From contig NC_089251.1 in NCBI RefSeq assembly GCF_963930625.1, positions 151,126,591-151,190,590 of the forward strand: a DNA stretch of 64,000 nucleotides, given 5' to 3'. The stretch is from Muntiacus reevesi. Its lineage: Eukaryota > Chordata > Mammalia > Artiodactyla > Cervidae. Position numbers and translations under genes: made by a program. Below the pieces are notes generated by a model. The model did no database searches. It was given only the letters and a program-made list of their open reading frames with translations, and had not been told where the DNA came from. Every line of letters begins with the position of its first letter. Position 1 is the stretch's first letter. Positions 46,895-57,430 of this stretch are shown here, in pieces.

Positions 46895-47169
46895 GCTGCT
46901 GCTGCTGCTAAGTTGCTTCAGTCGTGTCCGACCCTGTGCGATCCCACAGACGGCAGCCCACCAGGCTCCCCCATCCCTGGGATTCTCCAGGCAAGAATAC
47001 TGGAGTGGGTTGCCATTTCCTTCTCCAGTGCATGAAAGTGAAAAGTGAAAGTGAAGTTGCTCAGTCGTGCCTGACTCTTAGCAACCCCATGGACTGCAGC
47101 CTACCAAGCTTCTCCATCCTTGGGATTTTCCATGCCAAAGTACTGGAGTGGGGTGCCATTGCCTTCTCC
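46895..47169 (+). mobile_element. Bov-A2 dimeric SINE
   Basis: (GCT)n start, two monomers joined by GTGCATGAAAGTGAAAAGTG. A 10-bp duplication TATGAAGGTT lies at 46885-46894 and 47170-47179. Confidence 0.9.
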
Positions 47170-47349
47170 TATGAAGGTTATTTAGATGATACAAAATTTT
47201 GCTTCACGTCTTTTTTTTTTAGACCATTAAAGAGATATGATGTCTCCATCTTTTCTCTTTGCCTCTTGATAGATAGCAAATGATAGCAAATAAAAGCAGA
47301 TATAATGACATCAAATGATATCATTATAATGATGACAAATGATAGCAGA

Positions 47350-47440
47350 TAGAAGATGAAGAAATAAAGTGGCTTGCCCAAGGTCACAAGAGTGATAAAC
47401 AGCAGGGCTTAGTGAAGAACTAGAGTTTTCTGATTTCTGA
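47350..47440 (-). repeat. Possible MIR fragment, reverse orientation
   Basis: AGTGGCTTGCCCAAGGTCAC followed by AGCAGGGCTTAGTGAAGAAC resembles the reverse MIR core. A run of GATAGCAAATGATAGCA-type low-complexity sequence lies just upstream (47268-47350). Confidence 0.5.
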
Positions 47441-47756
47441 TACTCTTGACGGTTATCATTGTGATTTAAGTAGCAAGAACAGTAAACATTTTCAAAAATA
47501 TCCTTTAACATTTAAGAAATTGCAGTTTTCCAAAAGGAGTAAAAGAACTTGTGTTAAGTTTGCCAGTTGACTTTTATAGTTGTCATTCTAGTAGCCTGTT
47601 CAATTTAAATGTCTCTGCTTCAAGAACCACAGTTTCTCAAAACAAGTTACAAAATAAAATAACACTATAAAGTATAAACTGTAAGAAAGTGATGCATGCA
47701 TCTTTAAATAGAGACAAATTGTGACTTGACTAGCATTGTCTTCCTTTCTCTTTCAG

Positions 47757-47911
47757 GAACGCAAGAAGGTGGCCTCTGATGATAGATCCTCAAGGTCAGG
47801 CTAATAAATGGATCAAGAACATGGAAAAAGCCAATAGTCTTCACCTAATTAAATTAAGTGACCCTGACTATGTCAGAACTTTGGAAAATTGCATCCAGTT
47901 TGGTACCCCTG
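47757..47911 (+). CDS. DNAH7: DNAH7 exon 10 of window: AAA5, Walker B-type region
   Basis: Acceptor CTTTCAG with a strong pyrimidine tract, donor CTG|GTATGT. The first base completes ATG (Met), then NARRWPLMIDPQGQANKWIK; WPLMIDPQGQA is the conserved AAA5 Walker B-type strand. The exon closes with YVRTLENCIQFGTP and one base of a Val codon. It lies after an 11.8-kb intron loaded with BovB sequence. No ATG-started reading frame marks this exon; it was found from the dynein motif and phase continuity. Confidence 0.94.
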
Positions 47912-48960
47912 GTATGTAGTTGAACAATAAATATGTAATACAGAAATATATGGAAAGGGCACAGGTAAACCCAAAATAACATAGGGTTTTTTTAAAAGGT
48001 ATTTGAGTCAGGCTCATCTTAAATGATTACTTTGTTAATGTCTTTCATTAATTATTGATAATGAATCAAGTGAGAACTTTAGAGGTTATAGCTCTAACAG
48101 GTTAGGATGCTTTCTTGTCTCAAGATTCGTTTGGGATACGTCTTCTAATTTAAATTAGCTGATTCCTGGTATAGCTAATTTAGCTGTTGTAATTTTTGTC
48201 TGTTGTTTGCCCTTCCTTAGTTCTCATGATAGCTCTACTTCTACAATGAAAAGGGCCACTTGATATGCCAAAAATATTTTAACACATTATTCCAACTGTT
48301 TCTTTGTCCTTCTCTCTACTTATCCTACAAAAGTAGCAGAGAAGTGGATATGCATTCTGTGTGTCTGACTTGCCATTTATAATGGAGAAATTAAAAACAT
48401 GCCAAGAATTTCTCAATGAAGCTCTGTACACAGGCCACACTTGTCTACGTAAACCAAAGTACTTATGATTTGAGTACGTTGGGGTTCTTAGTCACATTTT
48501 GAATCCATATTATCTATCAAATTTTGACTATTTACTTGACCAGGTAAATCGTCACCTTTAGGAAAGGACAACATGTTTAGCCCCAGGACAAGTTAAGCAA
48601 ATCCCAGTTGCTAATAGAACCAGTGACACATGGAAAGAATAAAAACAGATATACCAAGTAGACTTACTGACAGTTTATTTTTGCATAACAATATAGTAAT
48701 TGCAATTTTAGGTTTGGTTTGGTTGAGAATGAGGTGAAAAAATCTAAGTCTACCTATAAAATATTGTATTTGTGTATATGGACACACAAACACCTACACA
48801 GGTAGTATTTCATTCATCCGAGTGGTCTTCTTATAGTATAATGACACGGAGTTACCAAAAAAGAGACAATCTGATCTCCGTATCAGATATTTTGCTTGTT
48901 AAATGGGCAGGATCAGACAATATATCTGTTATAAAAGTAGAAATTGGACATACTTCACTA
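47912..48960. other. Intron 10 start, no element recognised
   Basis: A/T-rich intron after the exon 10 donor. No frame or repeat of note seen. Confidence 0.5.
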
Positions 48961-48969
48961 ACCCTTGTT

Positions 48970-49110
48970 AGGACCACTGTGCACTGGCTCTGGAATCAGA
49001 GTACCTGCCTCTTTTACTCAGTACTTGGTTCAGTCACCTTTCTGAGACTCAATTTCCCCATTTATATTTTGTGCAAGGAAGAAATGATTACTGTAATTTG
49101 GGTACTTATG
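48970..49110 (+). repeat. MIR fragment
   Basis: GGCTCTGGAATCAGAGTACC, then TTCTGAGACTCAATTTCCCC follow the MIR order. Confidence 0.55.
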
Positions 49111-49193
49111 ACAGTGTCTGATAAAATCAACTTATATCAGTTTTTTGTTTGAGGATTTATTATGTGGCTTATGTATCAGTTCAGTTCATTTCA

Positions 49194-50453
49194 GACCTTC
49201 AGTTCAGTTCGGTTCAGTTCAGTTGCTCAGTCATGTCTAACTATTTGCAAACCCATGAATTGCAGCACGCAGGCCTCCCTGTCCATCACCAACTCCCAGA
49301 GTTTACTCAAACTCATGTCCATCTAGTCGGTGATGCCATCCATCCATCTCATCCTCTGTTGTCCTCTTCTCCTGCCCCCAATCCCTCCCAGCATCAGGGT
49401 CTTCTCCAATGAGTCATCTCTTCAAATGAGTTGGCAAAAGTATTGGAGTTTCAGCTTCAGCCTCAGTGCTTCCAATGAATACCCAGGACTGATCTCCTTT
49501 AGGATGGACTGATTGGATCTCCTTGCAGTCCAAGGGACTCTCAAGAGTCTTCTCCAACACCACAGTTCAAAAGCATCAATTTTTCGGTGCTCAGCTTTCC
49601 TCACAGTCCAACTCTCATATCCATACATGAATACTGGAAAAATCATAGCCTTGACCAGATGGACCTTTGTTGGCAAAGTAATGTCTCTGCTTTTTAATAT
49701 CCTGTCTAGGTTGGTCATAACTTTCCTTCCAAGGAGTAAGCATCTTTTAATTTCATGGCTGCAGTCACCATCTGCAGTGATTTTGGAGCCCAGAAAAATA
49801 AAATCTGACACTGTTTCCACTGTTTCCCCATCTATTTTTCATGCAGTGATGGGACCAGATGCCAGGATCTTAGTTTTCTGAATGTTGAGCTTTAAGCCAA
49901 CTTTTTCACTCTCCTCTTTCACTTTCATCAAGAGACTTTTTAGTTCCTCTTCACTTTCTGCCATAAGGGTGGTGTCATCTACATATCTGAGGTTATTGAT
50001 ATTTCTTCCGGAAATCTTGATTCCAGCTTGTGCATCTTCCAGCCCAGCATTTCTCATGATGCACTCTGCATATAAGTTAAATAAGCGGGGTGACAATATA
50101 TAGCCTTGACGTACTCCTTTTCCTATTTGGAACCAGTCTGTTGTTCCATGTCCAGTTCTAACTGTTGCTTCCTGACCTGCATACAGGTTTCTCAAGAGGC
50201 AGGTCAGGTGGTATGGTATTCCCATCTCCTTCAGAATTTTCCACAGTTTATTATGATTCACACAATCAAAGACTTTGGCATAGTCAATAAAGCATAAATA
50301 GATGTTTTTCTGGAACTCTCTTGCTTTTTCGATGATCCAGCAGATGTTGGCAATTTGATCTCTGGTTCCTCTGCCTTTTCTAAAACCAACTTGAACATCT
50401 GGAAGTTCACAGTTCATGTATTGCTGAAGCCTGGCTTGGAGAATTTTGAGCAT
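49194..50453 (-). mobile_element. BovB fragment with RT domain, antisense
   Basis: TTCAGTTCGGTTCAGTTCAG at the left to the DVQVGFRKGRG-coding part at the right. Minus frames 49422-49820 and 49839-50453 read nearly continuously. The RT motif is YVDD rather than YADD, a substitution next to the catalytic aspartates. 5'-truncated exactly where the next BovB piece starts. Confidence 0.92.
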
Positions 50454-50455
50454 AG

Positions 50456-51132
50456 TCCTTTGTCATGTCCAACTCTATGCGACCCCATGGACTGCAGCAT
50501 GCCAGGCTTCCCTGTCCATCACCAACTTTCGGAGCTTGCTCAAACTCATGTCCATCGAGTCCATGATACCATCCAACCATCTCATCCTCTGTTGTCTCCT
50601 TCTCCTCCTGCCTTCAATGTTTCCCAGCATCAGGGTCTTTTCCAGTGAATCAGTTCTTTGCATTAGGTGGCCACAGTATTGGAGTTTCAGCTTCAGCATC
50701 AGTCCTTCCAATGAATATTCAGGACTGATTTCCTTTAGCATGGACTGGTTGGATCTCCTTGCAGTCCAAGGGACTCTCAAGAGTCTTCTCTAGCACCACA
50801 GTTCAAAAGCATCAATTCTCTGGTGCTCAGACTTCTTTATGGTCCAGCTCTCACATCCATACATGACTACTGGAAACACCATAGCTTTGACTAGATGGAC
50901 CTTTTTTGCAGAATAACATCTCTGCTTTTTAATAGGCTTGTCATAGCTTTTCTTCCAAGGAGCAAGTGTCTTTTAATCTCATGGCTGCAGTCACCAGCCG
51001 CACTGATTTTGGAGCCCAAGAAAATGAAGTTTGTCATTGTTTCCATTTTTTCCCCATCTATTTGCCATGAAGTGATGGGACCAGATGCCATGATCTTAGT
51101 TTTTTGAATGTTGAGTTTTAAGCCAACATTTT
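50456..51132 (-). mobile_element. Second BovB 3' fragment, abutting the first
   Basis: GTCCTTTGTCATGTCCAACT to TTGAGTTTTAAGCCAACATT. Same orientation as 49194-50453 and directly next to its truncated 5' end. More diverged; frames 50475-50780 and 50891-51091 are pieces. Confidence 0.9.
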
Positions 51133-51139
51133 CTTATAT

Positions 51140-52830
51140 TATCTCTTAATTACATTAGAGTCATACATAGTTACATATAATATAGTTTGTATAGTGAGAA
51201 AGGCCATACAGACAATCCGTCCAGTGTTTTTTTAACTGAGTCACAGCTGTAGGAGAGAGAACCAACTTAGGGGTCATGACCAGCATTTGTAAATGAAATG
51301 CAGTGGAGTGAAGCACATTAAGCTCTATTGCATAAAGCATTATTTCATGAAGTTTTAAAAGTTTTATATGCACATGTGTATAGTAGATCAAGATTTAAAA
51401 TATATTTCTTACTTGGAGTTGTGACCATAAAAGTCTAAAATCTAATAGTGATTCTAATAACCACTACATTTTATTAACAAGGTAAGTAAGCTGACAGAGT
51501 GTGTTAGTTATGTGTTTAACTAAGACTGTGTCTTCAGGTCAGGGAAGCGTTAAAACTAGTCCCCAAATTTTCTGCCTTTGTCCAGTGCTTTCTCTGTCAC
51601 TCACAGTTGCTTTAACCTACTTTTTGGAATGAAATACTTTAAAAATGGATAATGATTATTCACAATGTCTTCTAACATTAATCATCAGAGAGAAATGAAA
51701 AGTTTTAAATCTATTATAGAAAGAGAAACAGATGGCAGATTTTATAACTTTTTATATTTAGCCTTCAAGTAAAAGAATCAGTTACTATTACAATTTTAAA
51801 ACATTAGCAACTAAAGATTCTACCATTTAAGAAGTTCTCTTTAAGTTTTGACCTATTTCAGGACAGTGACTTCTGATCCCTGCCAGGTGGCCTGGGTAGA
51901 GAAGGCAGAGGTTTTGCCTTCACCCACCTGCGTCTGCAGACCTCCCTTTTTTGTTGTTTATATTGAGCTTTAAGATAGAATCCTCTTTGAAAAAAGTATC
52001 CTGCTGCTTAAAGAAAATGTTTGAAAACCAATGTTCTAGAAAATAAAGGTACATCTGTATTAGCTACACCAGTGGTCAAGGTGTGTGTAGAATGTTATTC
52101 AGGTTAATATTCTGATAAGTTAACCAGTTCACACTTCAATAAAGCTGGAAAAATGAAAGAATACTTTTTTAATTTTTTAAAAAGAAATAAGTTTGTATAG
52201 AGGAGCTTTTAATGGCTTTGCATTAACTCTGTGAAAAAAATTCTTTGCATTTACGGCAAAACCTATTATTATCTGAGCCTTCCTTGGGCAGAACTACTTC
52301 TGGTTCAGTGTTTCTTTCATTTGCTCATTTCTTTGTTCAGTCATTCATCTTACAAATATTTATTTTGCAGCTGCCATGGCCACTGAAAACACAGCATGAA
52401 AATACAGGCTTGGCCTCTGCTGTCTTTGAGCTTATTGGTTTAAAGAGAAAGACCGAGATTATGCATGGGATGAGGGTTAGATGGGAACACAGGGCAGCTG
52501 GCAGTACATGTAACAAAATGACCTAGTTTCACATCTCTTCTGTACTCTTCCATCATTTTGGTGAATTCCTTCAAATTTAATTTGCAGTTCAAACACCTCT
52601 TTCTATGACATCTCTCTCAATCAAGTGCCAAGACTAAAACTTTTACAGATTTCTACAACTGACCTTAGTATTGTGTATATAACTTTTTCTCAACACCAGC
52701 TCTTTGAGGGTAGTCAGTAAGTGCCCAGTAATTGATTAATCAACTTTGAATGCAATATGCTATACAGCTGAACACACTATGCACATTTTTCCCTAGTAAT
52801 TTGAAGTCTCACATAGGATAATGTAGATAG
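51140..52830. other. Intron 10 sequence, mostly unassigned
   Basis: No element recognised with confidence. The stretch at about 52325-52450 (TCATCTTACAAATATTTATT) may be an ancient L2 or MIR-type scrap. Confidence 0.4.
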
Positions 52831-52835
52831 TAGTG

Positions 52836-53065
52836 TAGTGTTAGTAGCTCAGTCGTGTCCAACTCTTTGCGACTCCATGGGCTGTAGGCTCGCCAGGCTC
52901 CTCTGTCCATGGGATTCTCCAGGCAAGAATACTCCAGGCAAGAACCCACTCAAATGGAGTGGGTTGCCATGCCCTCCTCCAGGGGATCTATCCTGACCCA
53001 GGATTGAACCCAGGTCTCCCACATTGCAGGCAGATTCTTTACCATCTGAGCCAGCAGGGAATACT
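52836..53065 (-). mobile_element. Bov-tA SINE, antisense, with local duplication
   Basis: AGCTCAGTCGTGTCCAACTC through GATTCTTTACCATCTGAGCC. A CTCCAGGCAAGAA segment is repeated (52917 and 52932), an internal duplication. Confidence 0.85.
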
Positions 53066-53109
53066 ATATTGTAGATAATTCATTAAAAAAACAAAAACAA
53101 AAACTGATG

Positions 53110-53312
53110 TCAGTTACAGTGGCTCAGTGGTAAAGAATCCACCTGCAATGCAGTAGACTTGAGTTTGACCCCTGAGTCAGGACGATCCCCCGGAGACGGA
53201 AATGGTTGTCCATTCCAGTATTCTTGCCTGGAGAATCCCCATGTTCAGAGGAGCCTGGCGGGCTGCAGTCCATGGGGTCACAACTGAGTGACTTAGCACA
53301 CAGCACATATGA
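53110..53312 (+). mobile_element. Bov-tA SINE
   Basis: ACAGTGGCTCAGTGGTAAAG head, GAGGAGCCTGGCGGGCTGCA and CTGAGTGACTTAGCACA end. Opposite orientation to the copy 45 bp upstream. Confidence 0.85.
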
Positions 53313-53394
53313 AACAAAAACCTCGGATGACTTTTAACCATGCAGAGTAAAGAAATCACAAAATTTCACACACACACAAAACAACAAAAGACTT

Positions 53395-53800
53395 GAGTAA
53401 GGCATTGTTTTTTCACTGATCAAACCGTAGTCTCACCTTATACCAAAGTATGCTTCAGATGATCTAAAGAGTTAAATATGAAAGACAAAAAGAGAAGACC
53501 TAAATGCTAAAGTAAAACACGAGGGAATAACTAAGTTGTCTTTGGAAAAAAGTTTCTAAGATAATATACAATGGAGAAAAAATTTCAAGGTAAAGAATAA
53601 TAGAATGGACTCTACAAATTTATAATTTAAGCCAAGAAACATTATATAAAAGAAACTTAGAGAATATCAATCACAATTTATGGATTATTTGTATCCCAAT
53701 TTAGCAATCAAACACTAATTAGCATATTTTAAAACAATGGGTAAACATATCCCCTGACTTGATATTTGATGAAATTGTGAATTACTGATATTTTTTAAGA
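53395..53800 (+). mobile_element. Probable old L1 ORF2 remnant
   Basis: The series CCTTATACCAAAGTATGCTT, AAGACCTAAATGCTAAAGTA and ACAATGGAGAAAAAATTTCA resembles old L1 ORF2 sequence. Very degenerate. Confidence 0.4.
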
Positions 53801-54079
53801 TATATTAATTTTTAAATAAGAGTCTTTAACTTTAAGAGATACCTACTCAAATATTTGCAGATGAAGTTTTATGGTTACTGGGATTTGTTTGTAAATAATC
53901 CAGGGTGAGATAAGGAATAGATGAAACAAGATTGGGTGAAATTGGCAAGAAATTTTTTTTTTTTTACCTCTGAAAAAAGTTTGAGAATTTCTACAGCAAA
54001 AAGTTGAATTTTAAAAAGAAATATAAACAGATTTAAAACCAAGCAGAAAACTGGGGGTGATGTTTGCTACAAACAATAT

Positions 54080-54412
54080 TTATCAATCCCACTTCTGGGC
54101 ATACACACCGAGGAAACCAGATCTGAAAGAGACACGTGCACCCCAATGTTCATTGCAGCACTGTTTATAATAGCCAGGACATGGAAGCAACCTAGATGCC
54201 CATCAGCAGACGAATGGATAAGGAAGCTGTGGTACATATACCCCATGGAATATTACTCAGCCATTAAAAAGAATTCATTTGAATCAGTTCTAATGAGATG
54301 GATGAAACTGGAGCCCATTATACAGAGTGAAGTAAGCCAGAAAGATAAAGACCAATGCAGTATACTAACACATATATATGGAATTTAGAAAGATGGTAAT
54401 GATAACCCTGTA
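54080..54412 (+). mobile_element. Artiodactyl L1 ORF2 end fragment
   Basis: The frame 54146-54388 reads MFIAALFIIARTWKQPRCPS through KDKDQCSILTHIYGI, nearly identical to the ORF2 C terminus of the antisense L1 at 25470-25964. It lacks the 3' UTR, so it is cut at both ends. + orientation. Confidence 0.85.
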
Positions 54413-55077
54413 TTTAAAAATACAAACAAAGTTTAAAAAACTAGCACGCTGTGACACTCGGTGCCCACTGCTCCCTAGTAACCGTTGTTGCCTCCTTACC
54501 GTTAGCATCTCCTGTGTTTTCCCGGGCACATTCCTTTCAAAGTCAAGGAATAAATTTCCTAACTTCTGTGAATGTAAGTAGAAGTGCCATTTGTGATTCC
54601 CAGAAAATACCCGTAAACGATACTTCTTTCTTTTCTGTTTTATCTTTTTTTTTTTCCTGATGATTGCAATGTGCATTTTCTTTGAAAGACTAATTTGGCC
54701 CCAAAGATAAAGCCATATGCCAGAAATGGTGAAGCAGCAAGACAGCAGGAGCTTGGATCTCTGAGAGTTTAAACACACTGTCCTTTCAGTCCTGGGCAGA
54801 CTACCTCAGGCTCCCCTTTACACGAGAGAGAAATTCCTTCTTGTTTGTGTCACTATTACTTGGGTTTTTTTAATCACTTGCAGCTAAACCTAATGGTGAA
54901 AACATGCCCCAGGACAGGAAAATAGGCAAATATTTTAGCATACAGTTTCTAGAAGGAAAAGTATAGTTAGGCAAAGAGCGCCTAAAGCATCAAGCCCAAA
55001 ATACAAATTTTGATGTTAATTTTTACCTATCAAATTATAGAAGTCATGAATACAGTTTTTAATGCTTGCAGTATCAT

Positions 55078-55260
55078 ATAGTGGTTAAGAGAGCTGTGTA
55101 AGGAGACAGACTGCTTGGTTCAAGTTCCTGTTTTTATCATTCACTAGATGAAAACTTTATTGTAGTCACCTTGCTTCAGTTTCCTCATCTGTAAAACTAG
55201 GATAATGATACTGAATGCTTTTCAAAGTTGTGAGGATGATGAGGAAAGGCAACATGGCGC
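55078..55260 (+). repeat. MIR
   Basis: TAGTGGTTAAGAGAGCTGTG, GACTGCTTGGTTCAAGTTCC, TTGCTTCAGTTTCCTCATCT and GTGAGGATGATGAGGAAAGG follow full MIR order. Confidence 0.75.
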
Positions 55261-55304
55261 CCAGTGTTTGTGAGTGTAGCGATAGTGAGTAAATCAGGTT
55301 AAAA

Positions 55305-55530
55305 ATAGAAGAGCTGCAATGAACATTGAGGTGGATGCATCTTTTCGAATTCAATTGGGATTGCAGGATCATATGGCAACTCTATTTTTAATTGTTTGAG
55401 GAACCTGCATCCTGTTTGCACAAATTTACATTCCCACCAACAGCAAAGGAGAGTTCCCTTTTCTCCACACTCTCGCCAGCATTTGTTATTTGTGGACTTT
55501 TTAATGATGGTATGGCACACTTCTTTATAC
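55305..55530 (-). mobile_element. L1 ORF2 3'-part fragment, antisense
   Basis: GAGCTGCAATGAACATTGAG, GGGATTGCAGGATCATATGG and CATTCCCACCAACAGCAAAG are the reverse complement of the L1 ORF2 end; minus frame 55299-55559 contains CWRECGEKGTLLCCWWECKF. It ends about 130 bp before the exon 11 acceptor. Confidence 0.8.
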
Positions 55531-55661
55531 TCAGAAGACAAAAATAGTTTTATGGGCAACCAGAAACAGCAGCAATTTAGAAGGCTGAAAGAATTTTGAG
55601 AGTTGGAAGTTTATAGTCACTATTTAAAATAACATGAAATCTTTTTCTGATTTTATTCCAG

Positions 55662-55852
55662 TGTTGCTAGAAAATGTGGGAGAAGAACTGGATCCAATCC
55701 TGGAACCTCTTCTACTAAAACAGACCTTTAAGCAGGGTGGAAGTACATGCATACGACTTGGAGACTCTACCATTGAATATTCACCAGACTTCCGCTTTTA
55801 TATTACTACCAAGCTAAGAAATCCTCATTATCTTCCTGAAACTTCAGTAAAG
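55662..55852 (+). CDS. DNAH7: DNAH7 exon 11 of window: AAA5, with non-GT donor
   Basis: Acceptor TTATTCCAG. Two bases complete the Val codon; the translation starts VLLENVGEELDPILEPLLLK and includes IRLGDSTIEYSPDFRFYITT and NPHYLPETSVK. All are strongly conserved AAA5 sequence. Family-consistent coding ends at AAG (55850-55852), and the next exon begins VTLLNF. The two intron bases after AAG are GC (GCCAGT), not GT. An in-frame GT (GTAAAG at 55847) would instead drop Val-Lys. The end is given as 55852 because I recall ETSVKVTLLN as the usual family sequence; 55846 is the alternative. Confidence 0.9.
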
Positions 55853-56940
55853 GCCAGTATCTAGAATAAATATTTCTGTATCAGCTTTTGGAAGCCTGTA
55901 TTTTCCTCCTGAGCCATGAGGAAAACAGGTCTTTCTAAGTAAAGTGGATTTTGTCCTTGTTTGGCATTTCCTGAAATTGCTATAATAATTTCCAAATGTT
56001 GTTCTTGTGTGTGCATGTCAGTAATAAAGGAGCCTTCAGTATGCAGTGACAAAAGACCATGATAATTTAATTTCTGCAATCAATATTATTCTTAGATTTT
56101 CACTGTTAAAAATAGATGGCACACATGCATGTTCTTTCTTCACCATAAATGATAATATGCTGATTCTTAGAATGAGGATTCAGGAACAGAGCTCCATGCT
56201 TTCTCAGAATAAGGTGGCTGCTATCTGATTTTATGTAATTACCTAAAGGAACTGTTTTTGATAACTTGTTCTTTTAAAATACTAAACATTCCTTTAAAAA
56301 GTAAAGTTAAAATTATAGTCAGTGACTAAAATGACTTGAGATGTTGAACTGTAACCAAGCTTCAGGAGCTTATTCCATTCATTATTCCCAGTTCCCAGCC
56401 GTGCCGACGCATTTGATGTTTGACAAATTTTTGTAGAATGAATGAATGAGGGAGGGAAGGATAGTTTTCATTTATAGAAGCTCAGAGGAGAGGACATTAA
56501 GAAATACTCAGATTTTGAAGGAAACATATATAGAGACAAGATTTACCCAGAGATTTTGAACACTGTTCATTATTAGAAATATTTAAATTAACATAGGCAT
56601 CTCTCTATAGAGCCAGAGAAAACACTAAGATGAAATAATTTATGCCCTCAAAGGTGAAAATACATGAAAAGTGAAAAGCTCTCAAGAGGCTTACACTGTA
56701 AATAATGTCATTGTTTATGACTAGAAAGGCATAGCGGGATTCAGAGTTGGGGACACACGTTAGACTGGACATTCAGGGAAGCCCGGAAGACTGGGGAAAG
56801 GTGGAGTGACCCTTGAGCTTAGTTTTAAAAACACAATGTTAAAATATGAAAATTCTTAGCCACTGTTTTTAATTATTAAAATAAATATGTTATCGAAACA
56901 CCTAAAAATTGTAAGTACTACTAGGAGAGGCAATATCTGC

Positions 56941-57430
56941 TAGTAGTGAAGGGCATGGTCGGGAGTTAGACTTCCTTGGTTCAAATCTCAGTCTGTCACC
57001 TACTGTTGTGTGACTTTGACCATGTTGTTTAACCTCTTTGTACCTCAGTTCCCTCATCTATAAAATGGGAATAATCAGTGTCTAGCTCATAGAGTCGGAG
57101 CAGGCAATGGCACCCGACTCCAGTACTCTTGCCTGGAAAATCCCATGGACGGAGGAGCCTAGTGGGCTGCAGTCCATGGGGTCGCTAAGAGTTGGACACG
57201 ACTGAGCAACTTCCCTTTCACTTCACTTTCATGCATGGGAGAAGGAAATGGCAACCCACTCCAGTGTTCTTGCCTGGAGAATCCCAGGGACGGGGGAGCC
57301 TGGTGGGCTGCCGTCTATGGGGTCGCACAGAGTCGGACACGACTGAAGCAACTTAGCAGCAGCAGCAGCTAATAGAGTGATATGAAGACTAAATAATCTA
57401 TGTAAAATGCTTATAATAAGACCCAGCAAT
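56941..57430 (+). repeat. MIR split by a Bov-A2 insertion
   Basis: The 5' part (TCCTTGGTTCAAATCTCAGT, TAACCTCTTTGTACCTCAGT, TATAAAATGGGAATAATCAG) occupies 56941-57095. It resumes at 57367 with GATATGAAGACTAAATAATC and TGTAAAATGCTTATAATAAG after the nested SINE. Confidence 0.75.
57096..57366 (-). mobile_element. Bov-A2 dimeric SINE nested in MIR, antisense
   Basis: Two monomers in reverse, ending AGCAGCAGCAG. Target duplication AGCTCATAGAGT (57084-57095) versus AGCTAATAGAGT (57367-57378), one mismatch. Confidence 0.9.

Noticed and set aside
46924..47283. 119-codon + strand frame
   Set aside because: Read-through of a Bov-A2 SINE; the same peptide appears at 24255-24515.
55847..55864. Exon 11 as a terminal exon ending at the TAG at 55862
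   Set aside because: The frame does stop shortly after the exon, but exon 12 and 13 continue the dynein domain in phase, so the stop is intronic unless an intron-retained isoform exists.
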